From: an uncultured Eubacteriaceae bacterium
GTDB taxonomy: Bacteria > Bacillota > Clostridia > Lachnospirales > CAG-274
Length of the DNA: 6,260 nt
Reading direction: 5' to 3'
Assembly (NCBI GenBank): GCA_947565475.1
Contig: CANOGI010000133.1
Span: 1 to 6,260 of the forward strand
Shown piece by piece: positions 1 through 5,519 of this stretch. The position numbers and the translations under genes were made by a program. Under the pieces are notes generated by a model. It was not told where the DNA came from. It saw nothing but the letters and a program-made list of their open reading frames with translations, and ran no database searches. Position 1 is the first letter of the stretch, and the number at the start of each line of letters is the position of its first letter.

Positions 1-120
1 GCTATAACGTATATCAACTGAAAGAGAGGATATACCTGTTGAATTTCCTGTAAGAAGTCTTACAGGGACAGATACTTTTTGTCCTTTTACTGTTGAGAAA
101 TCATCAACTTTAAAAATTAA
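1..120 (-). other. Start of a probable cohesin-like domain (cut by window edge)
   Basis: Residues 507-546 read as strand, K-G-Q-K-V-S-V-P-V-R, a Thr/Gly/Asn turn, then G-I-S-S-L-S-V-D-I-R-Y. The order 'G-x-x-V-x-V-P-V ... G-I-x-x-x-x-x-x-I-x-Y' is that of the first two or three strands of cohesin domains. Only about 40 residues are visible, so another beta-sandwich of similar start is possible. Confidence 0.5.
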
Positions 121-1638
121 AGTCTCGTTTAAACTTGTATTTGCCGTAACTGTTATTTTACATTCCGCCGTAAAGTTTCCGTCGTTTGATTTAGCTGTTA
201 TTATTGAGGAGCCTATGTCTTTTGCTGTAATTACCCCGTTAGTATCCACGGAGGCGATATTTTTATCAGAAGATGACCATGTATATGCTTTATTTGTGGC
301 ATTTTTTGGGACAACTTCAGCCTCTATCTTTATTGTTTCGCCAAGCGCCAGAGTCAGGGCGGTTTCTGAAACGGTTATTCCTGTAACGGGTTCAATATGT
401 GAGAGAAGATATGGATAGCCGTCGTTTATATCTTTATTCATTCCCCACACAGAATTAAAATTCCAAAAAGTATAATTTTTATTTTGATTCGCTATATCCT
501 TCATATCGGATTCAGAAAGACCGAAAACCCAGTTTTCAGCTGTATCCTGTACGGTCTTGTTATAAAAACAATTTGTGTAGAGCGATGCTGTACCGTTGGC
601 GAAAGCGCTTGCTGTCTTGCCTACGACCTTGCCTGAACAATAGCTTGTTTTTACGTAATTCTCAGATTTGTTATATCCTATAAAGCCTCCAACATATGTA
701 TTATAAGGGGAAGTGTTTAAGCATGTTATATTTCCTATTGAGTAACTATTCTCAACTTCCGCTCCTTTGTTGAAGCCTATAAGACCTCCGATATAGCTGT
801 CGTATGCTGTTGTACTAGTGATATTTGAAACGCTTGAGCAGAAAGTTATTAAACCGCTTTCAGAATAACCGGCTATACCTCCAAGGTATCTGAGATATGT
901 GTTTATGGTGCCGGTGTTTGAGCAATTTGTTATGTTTCCTTTCGTATATCCGGCAATTCCGCCGAAATAAATTGTATCTAAATCTTTGGCGATTCCGTTA
1001 AAATCACATTTTGAGATTTCTCCCTCAGAATAACCAGCTATACCGCCGGTTTTAGCGTTTCCATTTTTAATTATGACACTTGACGCGCAGTTTGATATTG
1101 TGCCATAATTGTTTCCGGTGATTCCTCCGAGAGAAGTCTCCTCATTGTACGGATTATCAGCGGAAATTAATCCTGACACGTCGCAATTTATGATTGTTCC
1201 TTTGTTTGAGCCCACGACAGCCCCTGTAAATTTATTACCGATTATTGAAGAAACCTCAACGGTAAGATTTGATATTGTTCCTGTATTCTCAGAGAAAAGC
1301 CCGATATTATCATAGGAATTTGTGGCGGAGCCTATTGTAAGGTTTGTTATTTTGTGGTTATTTCCATCGAAGTTTCCTGAAAAACCGTTTTCTGACAACG
1401 TTCCTATTGGAACCCAGCTTCTTGTTATAAGCTCTATATCGTTTTCAAGTCTGTAATAAGCGGAGTCGGGATACTCATCGTTTAATATCGCTAAAAGCTG
1501 TTCCTCGTTTTTTATTAAATACGGGGCATCCTTCGTGCCGAATCCATCCATTTCAACGGCATAAGCTATAACACAACTTAAAGAAAGAAATATAAATGTT
1601 AAAATCGTACATATGGTTAGGTTTAATAATTTTTTCAT
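1..1638 (-). CDS. Secreted GLUG-repeat / Big_2 / cohesin-like surface protein, N-terminal part (runs off left edge)
   Basis: The frame is open from an ATG at 1638 down to base 1 with no stop, giving 546 codons; the C-terminus is outside the window. The start follows GGAG (1647-1650 on this strand) by 8 bases. Residues 1-27 form a signal peptide (MKKLLN, hydrophobic core, then AYA before V28). Residues 83-102 contain GNFDGNNHKITNLTI, the usual lead-in to GLUG repeats. About eight GLUG-type units follow (112-335), then a typical repeat cap with FWNFNSVWGMN and DGYPYL (391-411). Residues 418-498 are a Big_2 Ig-like domain (GITVSETALTLALGETIKI, TWSSSDKNIASVD, NGVITAKDIGSSIITA). Residues 507-546 (KGQKVSVPVRL ... 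GISSLSVDIRYS) resemble the first strands of a cohesin domain. The protein is probably displayed or secreted and acts in adhesion or scaffolding; the anchor, if any, would lie in the missing part. It is divergent from the ABC cluster, with no clear functional link. Confidence 0.9.
   Translation of the reverse strand, partial: MKKLLNLTICTILTFIFLSLSCVIAYAVEMDGFGTKDAPYLIKNEEQLLAILNDEYPDSAYYRLENDIELITRSWVPIGTLSENGFSGNFDGNNHKITNLTIGSATNSYDNIGLFSENTGTISNLTVEVSSIIGNKFTGAVVGSNKGTIINCDVSGLISADNPYNEETSLGGITGNNYGTISNCASSVIIKNGNAKTGGIAGYSEGEISKCDFNGIAKDLDTIYFGGIAGYTKGNITNCSNTGTINTYLRYLGGIAGYSESGLITFCSSVSNITSTTAYDSYIGGLIGFNKGAEVENSYSIGNITCLNTSPYNTYVGGFIGYNKSENYVKTSYCSGKVVGKTASAFANGTASLYTNCFYNKTVQDTAENWVFGLSESDMKDIANQNKNYTFWNFNSVWGMNKDINDGYPYLLSHIEPVTGITVSETALTLALGETIKIEAEVVPKNATNKAYTWSSSDKNIASVDTNGVITAKDIGSSIITAKSNDGNFTAECKITVTANTSLNETLIFKVDDFSTVKGQKVSVPVRLLTGNSTGISSLSVDIRYS
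145..387 (-). other. Big_2 (bacterial Ig-like group 2) domain
   Basis: Residues 418-498 of the surface protein carry the hallmarks of the family: V-T-G-I-T-V near the start, L-x-L-x-x-G-E-T, P-x-N-A-T-N-K, the W-S-S-S-D core, I-A-S-V-D-x-N-G-V-I-T-A, and a closing strand ending K-I-T-V-T. Such domains act as spacers or adhesion modules in surface proteins. It sits between the GLUG helix and a cohesin-like start. Confidence 0.9.
634..1305 (-). repeat. Array of about eight GLUG-type protein repeats
   Basis: Degenerate repeat units start near residues 112, 138, 170, 197, 225, 252, 283 and 316. The shared pattern is hydrophobic-G-G-I-x-G-Y/N-x-x-G-x-I-x-N-C. Clear units are GGIAGYSEGEISKC, GGIAGYTKGNITNC, GGITGNNYGTISNC and GGFIGYNKSENYV. 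Spacing is about 26-33 residues, as in a right-handed beta-helix. A Cys falls at the same place in five units (152, 184, 211, 239, 267), which would stack as a ladder. The DNA copies have diverged, so this is an old array and not a recent tandem duplication. Confidence 0.85.
1558..1638 (-). other. Signal peptide of the GLUG surface protein
   Basis: Residues 1-27 show a short basic N-region (MKK), a long hydrophobic core rich in L, I and F, and a small-residue site AYA before V28-E-M-D. This fits signal peptidase I. Cys22 is preceded by S-L-S, which lacks the -3 Leu/Val of a good lipobox, so a lipoprotein is less likely. Confidence 0.8.
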
Positions 1639-1646
1639 ATTAAATA

Positions 1647-1650
1647 CTCC
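1647..1650 (-). promoter_or_regulatory. Ribosome binding site of the GLUG surface protein gene
   Basis: GGAG on the minus strand, preceded by a run of A, ends 8 bases before the ATG at 1638. It fixes the start codon of the signal peptide. Confidence 0.75.
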
Positions 1651-1694
1651 TTTTTTTATTTTGAAAATGCTGATTTTGGTTTGGCTATGGTAGA

Positions 1695-1722
1695 ATTATA
1701 TTAAAAAATGATATGATGTAAA
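1695..1722 (-). promoter_or_regulatory. Promoter of the GLUG surface protein gene
   Basis: On the minus strand, TTTACA (1722-1717; 5 of 6 matches to TTGACA) is followed after 16 bp by a consensus TATAAT (1700-1695). The predicted transcript would start near 1688, leaving a leader of about 50 bases before the ATG at 1638. Confidence 0.7.
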
Positions 1723-1826
1723 CTATTCTACGTTGAAAATTAAATATTTATGGAAAATTTGTTAATAGTTTTTAATTATAGTATTATTATAATATAGAAT
1801 TATTCTGTAGTCAATAATTCCAAAAT

Positions 1827-1857
1827 ACATAATTTTGCCATAGAAATAAAATTATGT
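1827..1857. promoter_or_regulatory. Inverted repeat, candidate operator of the ABC cluster
   Basis: ACATAATTTT (1827-1836) and its exact complement AAAATTATGT (1848-1857) are separated by 11 bases, so the arm centres lie 21 bp (two helical turns) apart. The right arm runs into the -35 box of the rightward promoter. A further direct copy of the core ACATAATT is at 1890-1897, near the predicted transcript start. This arrangement suits a dimeric or tetrameric repressor, but no regulator gene lies in the window. The arms are AT-only apart from two bases, so chance cannot be excluded. Confidence 0.45.
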
Positions 1858-1885
1858 GGACTTTGCTGTCTTATCATGTTATAAT
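1857..1885 (+). promoter_or_regulatory. Promoter of the ABC transporter cluster
   Basis: TGGACT (1857-1862; 4 of 6 matches to TTGACA) and a consensus TATAAT (1880-1885) are separated by 17 bp. TGT directly before the -10 box (1877-1879) makes it an extended -10. Transcription would begin near 1892, about 34 bases before the TTG start. Confidence 0.75.
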
Positions 1886-1909
1886 ATATACATAATTATT
1901 TGTCTTATT

Positions 1910-1916
1910 AAGGTGG
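1910..1916 (+). promoter_or_regulatory. Ribosome binding site deciding a TTG start
   Basis: AAGGTGG lies 9 bases upstream of TTG at 1926. No ATG or GTG is available in frame between the site and the first conserved ABC residues, so the TTG is the best start. Confidence 0.75.
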
Positions 1917-1925
1917 TTTGATAGT

Positions 1926-2558
1926 TTGATTTCGCTTGAAGGAATAAATAAGAGTTATAAAAAAAAAGTATTAAACGGGATTAATCTTAAAGCTGATAAA
2001 GGCAAATGTGTCGGTATTCTCGGAAGCAATGGCTGTGGAAAGACGACTTTGCTTGGAATTATGGCGGGGGTTATTAAATATGACAGCGGGAAGATTTTTT
2101 ATGATGGGAAATGTATTCGCGGGAAAAAACTATTTTATGAGTATGTTGGATATGTCCCTCAGGAAAATCCTTTGATTGACGAGGTTTCGGCGAGAGATAA
2201 CATTAAACTTTGGTACGGAAATAAATTTGACAATTCTATTTTAGAAAAACTTGGTATTAATGAGTTTATTGACAAAAGAGTATCAGAGCTTTCAGGCGGC
2301 ATGAAAAGAAGGGTGAGTATTTGTATCGCCATGATGAAAAGGCCTAAAATTCTTATTCTTGACGAGCCCGGGGCCGCTCTTGATATTTATGGGAAGAAAG
2401 AAGTTGTTTCTCATATTAAGGAATTTGTTTCGGAGGGAGGAACCGCCGTTATAAGTACCCACGACAGAGATGAGATTGAAATTTGCGATAAGATTTATTT
2501 AATGAAAGAAGGGGTATTGACAGAAAAAGGGGATCTTTTATCGTTTTATTTGAGATAA
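1926..2558 (+). CDS. ABC transporter ATP-binding protein (ABC-2 exporter type)
   Basis: This is a 210-residue cytoplasmic ATPase that would power the two downstream permeases. All nucleotide-binding motifs are present: Walker A GSNGCGKTT (33-41), Q-loop Q79 in YVPQEN, signature LSGGM (122-126), Walker B ILILDE (142-147), D-loop ending in D153, and switch His179 in ISTHDRDE. The opening ISLEGINKSYKKKVLNGINL fits the A-loop strand. It is short for the family: it stops soon after the last core strand and lacks the C-terminal extension of many drug exporters. Translation starts at TTG, which usually lowers expression. A run of nine A (1959-1967) encodes Lys12-Lys14. The next gene begins 23 bp later. 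The exporter role is firm from the motifs; the substrate is unknown. Confidence 0.95.
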   Translation: MISLEGINKSYKKKVLNGINLKADKGKCVGILGSNGCGKTTLLGIMAGVIKYDSGKIFYDGKCIRGKKLFYEYVGYVPQENPLIDEVSARDNIKLWYGNKFDNSILEKLGINEFIDKRVSELSGGMKRRVSICIAMMKRPKILILDEPGAALDIYGKKEVVSHIKEFVSEGGTAVISTHDRDEIEICDKIYLMKEGVLTEKGDLLSFYLR

Positions 2559-2568
2559 ATTTTATTTT

Positions 2569-2573
2569 AGGAG
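2569..2573 (+). promoter_or_regulatory. Ribosome binding site of the anchored 534-residue protein
   Basis: AGGAG ends 8 bases before the ATG at 2582. An ATG at 2574 is out of frame and too close to the site, which supports 2582 as the start. Confidence 0.75.
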
Positions 2574-2581
2574 ATGAAGAA

Positions 2582-4186
2582 ATGGGAAATGATAATTTTA
2601 ATGAGAATGAAAATCTTAATGATGATAATATGAAAGGTACGGGAACCATTTTACAGGAAACAAGCGCTCCGGATGAGAATTTGGGCACGCAAATTACAAA
2701 GAAGAAATTCCCTAAGAAGATTTTGGCTGGCGTAATCGCCGCTGTTATTGTGATAGGAGTTTTTGGAACTGTATTCGCTAAGTCAAACTTGTTTAAGTCA
2801 AATATGGAAATAGCCATAGCGGCGACAAACAAATCTTTTTCGGGTTATATGAATATGAATGGAAAAGATGATAACACCATATTCTCAAAAGTTTTTAATG
2901 CTAAAATAGCGGAGAAAATGGTGTATAATCCTAATTTTGACGCTTCTATAAAAGTAAACGCAACTCTTAATAAATGCCCTAAGCTTCCTAAATGGGCGGA
3001 GAATATGGGCGGAGAGTTAAATATAAATGTGGCTCCGTCAAGTAAAGAGGAAAGTTTTGATATTAAAGGGACTTTTAATAATTTTGATGTTGACATAGTA
3101 AACGCTTATTTTAATGAGGAATATTTGGCTTTTGATATACCTATAGCAAATGAGAAATTTTTTATGAGGTGGGAAGACGCTCCGGCTGAGGCTTATAATA
3201 TAATTAAACAGCTTAATGGCAAAAGCGGGGAGAACCTTGAGGAGTTTATGGAAGCGGAGAAGCGTATGTACGCTTTTATTAATGCTTTTGGAATGGAATT
3301 TGTAAATACTGTTACGGACGAACTTGAGTTAGATAAAGGTGGCAGTGAGAAAGTTGGCGGACGTGACTGTAATGTATATAAAATTAGTATGAACAATAAT
3401 GATATAAAAGACTTCGCCAAAATTTACTTGAATAATTTATTCGCTAACGACGATGTGTTTGATACTCTGGAATGGTTAATGAGCCGAGAGGGTTATGGCG
3501 GTATGCTTAATAAAGATATGATTTTAAATCAGCTTTTAATAGGGGCTGATTCTATAGATATTTATGGAGTTGACGCCGCTTTTTATACCGATGGGAAAGA
3601 CCTTATAAAAATGGAAATAAATTTTAGAACTGAAGCGGATGACGGATATGTTTGTACTTTCTCATTCCTTGGTGACGACAATCCAGCGAACAGTTTTGAG
3701 GCTGAGTTTTATGAGTATAAAGGAAATAAATATGACAGCGGATTTCTTATTACGGATAATACAAGCGAAAACGGGGAAGAGATAAATAATCAAAAAGTAT
3801 TCTCATTTATTGAGAGTAAAGATGACAATAAGGTGGACAGCGTAAGTATTAATACTGTATATAATCCGTCAACCTCAGTTTTTAGGGGAAGCGTGGATTA
3901 TGAGACAAAAGATGCTTTGTCGGGAACAGTCGCGACTTTTAACGGAAATATAAAAAGTGAGAATAATCTTTTTGAGCTTAATTTTGATGAGTTATCTATA
4001 AATTATCTAGGAGAGGAATTTATGAATCTCTCTTTTGGTTTAAAGGTATCAGAACTTCAGGAGAAAATTAAAGCTATAGACACAGAAGGGGCAATTGATA
4101 TTATTAATGATCCTGAAAGTTTAGAGGAGGCTTTAGAGAAAATCGATGAGAATTTTCAAAACATGGGCTTAGGGATTGGTTTATAA
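2582..4186 (+). CDS. Membrane-anchored extracytoplasmic protein of unknown function in an ABC cluster
   Basis: The protein has 534 residues and I cannot assign it to a named family. Residues 1-39 are hydrophilic and rich in Asn, Asp and Glu. A basic stretch (KKKFPKK, 40-46) precedes one membrane segment at about 48-66 (ILAGVIAAVIVIGVFGTVFA). The remaining 468 residues should therefore lie outside, giving type II topology; there is no lipobox or clear cleavage site. The outer part alternates polar and hydrophobic residues, as in beta-sheet proteins. It has a GGRDCNVYKISM stretch (259-270) resembling LolA-like exported proteins, and an acidic helical C-terminus (489-525). A DUF family of clostridial ABC operons is likely to match it. 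It lies 23 bp after the ATPase gene and 169 bp before the permeases. Its position suggests an accessory or sensor of the exporter, which is inference. Confidence 0.85.
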   Translation: MGNDNFNENENLNDDNMKGTGTILQETSAPDENLGTQITKKKFPKKILAGVIAAVIVIGVFGTVFAKSNLFKSNMEIAIAATNKSFSGYMNMNGKDDNTIFSKVFNAKIAEKMVYNPNFDASIKVNATLNKCPKLPKWAENMGGELNINVAPSSKEESFDIKGTFNNFDVDIVNAYFNEEYLAFDIPIANEKFFMRWEDAPAEAYNIIKQLNGKSGENLEEFMEAEKRMYAFINAFGMEFVNTVTDELELDKGGSEKVGGRDCNVYKISMNNNDIKDFAKIYLNNLFANDDVFDTLEWLMSREGYGGMLNKDMILNQLLIGADSIDIYGVDAAFYTDGKDLIKMEINFRTEADDGYVCTFSFLGDDNPANSFEAEFYEYKGNKYDSGFLITDNTSENGEEINNQKVFSFIESKDDNKVDSVSINTVYNPSTSVFRGSVDYETKDALSGTVATFNGNIKSENNLFELNFDELSINYLGEEFMNLSFGLKVSELQEKIKAIDTEGAIDIINDPESLEEALEKIDENFQNMGLGIGL

Positions 4187-4222
4187 GTTAAAAACTCTAT
4201 AAATCGGTATCCCTTTAACAAA

Positions 4223-4228
4223 TATAAT
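4223..4228 (+). promoter_or_regulatory. Possible -10 box of an internal promoter
   Basis: TATAAT is a perfect -10 match, but no acceptable -35 lies 16-18 bp upstream (TAAATC at 17 bp matches only 2 of 6) and there is no TGn extension. If used, the transcript would start near 4235, at the base of the hairpin. Confidence 0.25.
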
Positions 4229-4263
4229 TTATGACAGGGGACTTTGCCTTAAAATTTATGACA
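4226..4263 (+). repeat. 11-bp direct repeat flanking the left hairpin arm
   Basis: AATTTATGACA occurs at 4226-4236 and again at 4253-4263, 27 bp apart. The copies bracket GGGGACTTTGCCTTA, the left arm of the hairpin. An exact 11-mer so close by is more than expected for random AT-rich sequence. It may reflect slippage or duplication that built the palindrome, or paired protein-binding sites. Confidence 0.6.
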
Positions 4264-4335
4264 ATTCAAGTTTACGTTAATTCGAAAAATTGTTTTTGCT
4301 GTAGATGATTTTAAGGCGAGGTCTTTTCTCTGTTA
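4232..4335 (+). repeat. Long imperfect inverted repeat / RNA hairpin before the permease genes
   Basis: The core arms are 4240-4255 and 4308-4323. They form 16 consecutive pairs in RNA (14 Watson-Crick and 2 G-U), including TTAAGGC with GCCTTAA. The helix resumes beyond a four-base bulge (4324-4327) with 4232-4239 against 4328-4335 (six Watson-Crick and two G-U pairs). The loop, about 50 bases, has a further possible helix ACAATT (4261-4266) with AATTGT (4288-4293). It ends about 10 bases before the ribosome binding site. A U-rich tract follows the core right arm, but the large loop and low GC are unlike a standard terminator. It could be a regulatory leader, an mRNA-processing or stability element, or the remnant of a small palindromic mobile repeat. 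Confidence 0.65.
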
Positions 4336-4345
4336 AGTTATTTTA

Positions 4346-4351
4346 AGAGGA
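4346..4351 (+). promoter_or_regulatory. Ribosome binding site of the first permease
   Basis: AGAGGA ends 4 bases before the ATG at 4356, a rather tight but workable spacing. The preceding TTTTAAG (4341-4347) overlaps it and repeats bases 4309-4315 of the hairpin right arm, so the left arm could in principle pair here instead. Confidence 0.6.
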
Positions 4352-4355
4352 TATT

Positions 4356-5519
4356 ATGTTTGCTTTAAGATTATTTATTATTGAATTGAAAAAAATGTTT
4401 TTTGCTTTGCCAAAAATAGCGATTGGCTTTTTATTGTCGATTATTTTTGTCTCTGCGATAGGTTTTAGTGTTATTTATTATATTAATCTAAATGGGGATG
4501 ATTTTAAAAGCACTATATCCGTATATGTTCCCGAAAATGATAAATTTTTGAATTTTGCTATAAACGCTTTTAAAAATTCTGAAAAAATTAAATATTTATA
4601 TGAAATAAAAAAAGAGGATAATAAGGAAAATGTTGAGGGGGCCGTTAAATCAGGTGATTCAACGGCGGGAGTGATTTTTGAGGAGGATTTTGTTCAAAGT
4701 GTCATTCATGGAAAAAGTAATATTCCTATAAATATTTTTATCTCGAATGAGGATTTAATTTTAAAAAACGCGGTTATGAAATTCGCTGACTGTTACAAAG
4801 ATATTCTTGAAAATGTTCAGGCGGGTATTTTTTCTGTGGAAAAAATATATTTGGAAGAAGCGGGACAGAAGTTATCCTCAGAATATAACAGTAATATTAA
4901 TCTTAAATATGTTAATTTTGTTTTTTCAAAATATAAATATTTTAATTTTGATAATGAGAGAGGAACTACCCTTGTAGAATATTATATTTCTATGTTGTTT
5001 CCTATTTTTCTGACGCTTTTTTCGATAATAGCGGGAATTGTTTTATATTCTTACAAAAAAAGTTTTTATATGTGCTCTAAATGTGGATTTTCCGTTATAG
5101 CTTTTACGCAGAACATTGTTTTGTTTATATTGTTGGCTTTTATTACATTGTTTTTGATTTTAATTATTTCTTTAATGGGATTTAGAGTATATATTAATAT
5201 TATTCCGCTTATTTTCGCTGTTTTTTCGGTTTCAGTTATTTCAAACATGGTGTTTTTTATTTCAAAGGGGAATGTTTCAGGCGGGTTAATTTTATTTTTC
5301 GCTGTTTTATTTTTTTCTTTTTTAGGCGGAGCTATTGTTCCTCCGTCGTTTTTTCCAAAATGGATAAAAGAGATATACACATATTCTCCTATATATGTTA
5401 TTGGAAATCAATTTGGTTCTTTGTTTAGTTCAGGGTATTTAACTCAAGGGATTTTTTATGATATTTGTATATGGATTTTTAGTTATTTTATGATTTTTGT
5501 CTTTGGGAGGAAAATATGA
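4356..5519 (+). CDS. ABC-2 type transporter permease, first subunit
   Basis: This is a 387-residue integral membrane protein of the ABC-2 exporter class. TM1 is at about 19-42. A large extracytoplasmic domain follows (43-206), containing the strand pattern I-S-V-Y-V-P-E-N-D and A-G-V-I-F-E-E-D-F typical of the family's outer domain. A C-terminal bundle comes next: TMs near 207-231, 245-273, 277-303, 308-328 and 366-384. The stretch FLGGAIVPPSFFPKWI (322-337), followed by YSPIYVIGNQF, is the conserved ABC-2 motif before the last TM. Length and topology are normal for the family. A CSKC pair (240-243) lies in the loop after TM2, with no known meaning. The gene overlaps the next by ATGA, so translation is probably coupled and the two products should form a heterodimer with the ATPase of this cluster. 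Confidence 0.92.
   Translation: MFALRLFIIELKKMFFALPKIAIGFLLSIIFVSAIGFSVIYYINLNGDDFKSTISVYVPENDKFLNFAINAFKNSEKIKYLYEIKKEDNKENVEGAVKSGDSTAGVIFEEDFVQSVIHGKSNIPINIFISNEDLILKNAVMKFADCYKDILENVQAGIFSVEKIYLEEAGQKLSSEYNSNINLKYVNFVFSKYKYFNFDNERGTTLVEYYISMLFPIFLTLFSIIAGIVLYSYKKSFYMCSKCGFSVIAFTQNIVLFILLAFITLFLILIISLMGFRVYINIIPLIFAVFSVSVISNMVFFISKGNVSGGLILFFAVLFFSFLGGAIVPPSFFPKWIKEIYTYSPIYVIGNQFGSLFSSGYLTQGIFYDICIWIFSYFMIFVFGRKI
5505..5510 (+). promoter_or_regulatory. Ribosome binding site of the second permease
   Basis: GGGAGG lies within the end of the first permease gene, 5 bases before the ATG at 5516. The start overlaps the TGA stop of the first permease (ATGA, 5516-5519), which is the usual mark of translational coupling. 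Confidence 0.8.

Larger units (their letters stand above)
1639..1925. other. Divergent intergenic region
   Basis: This 287-bp, very AT-rich stretch separates the surface protein gene (leftward) from the ABC cluster (rightward). No ORF or RNA gene is recognisable. It holds a leftward promoter (1695-1722), a rightward promoter (1857-1885) and a perfect inverted repeat at 1827-1857. The middle part, 1723-1826, shows only short AT-rich palindromes such as AGAAT-T-ATTCT at 1796-1806. Confidence 0.8.
4187..4355 (+). other. Intergenic gap between the anchored protein and the permeases
   Basis: No gene is seen. The gap contains a lone consensus -10 (TATAAT, 4223-4228), an 11-bp direct repeat, and a long hairpin at 4232-4335, ending in the ribosome binding site of the first permease gene. 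It breaks an otherwise tight gene cluster and is the most structured non-coding part of the window. Confidence 0.8.

Noticed and set aside
215..418. Short plus-strand open frames at 215-418 and 1109-1315 opposite the surface protein
   Set aside because: They are antisense to the well-supported GLUG/Big_2 frame, have no ribosome binding site of note, and their peptides look like translated complements.
1570..1590. Lipoprotein signal at Cys22 of the surface protein
   Set aside because: The residues before Cys are S-L-S rather than a Leu at -3, while AYA at 25-27 is a good signal peptidase I site.
1741..1806. AT-only palindrome TAAATATTTA (1741-1750) and AGAAT-T-ATTCT (1796-1806)
   Set aside because: Short and nearly pure AT in an AT-rich spacer; such palindromes are expected by chance and do not sit on the promoter elements.
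2449..3420. Minus-strand open frames at 2449-2832, 2845-3096 and 3193-3420
   Set aside because: They lie opposite the ATPase and the 534-residue protein, show no start signals or motifs, and arise from the reversed codon bias of the real genes.
4187..4219. GTTAAA (4187-4192) with TTTAAC (4214-4219) as a terminator of the 534-residue protein gene
   Set aside because: Only six AT-rich pairs with a 21-base loop and no following T-run; too weak to call.
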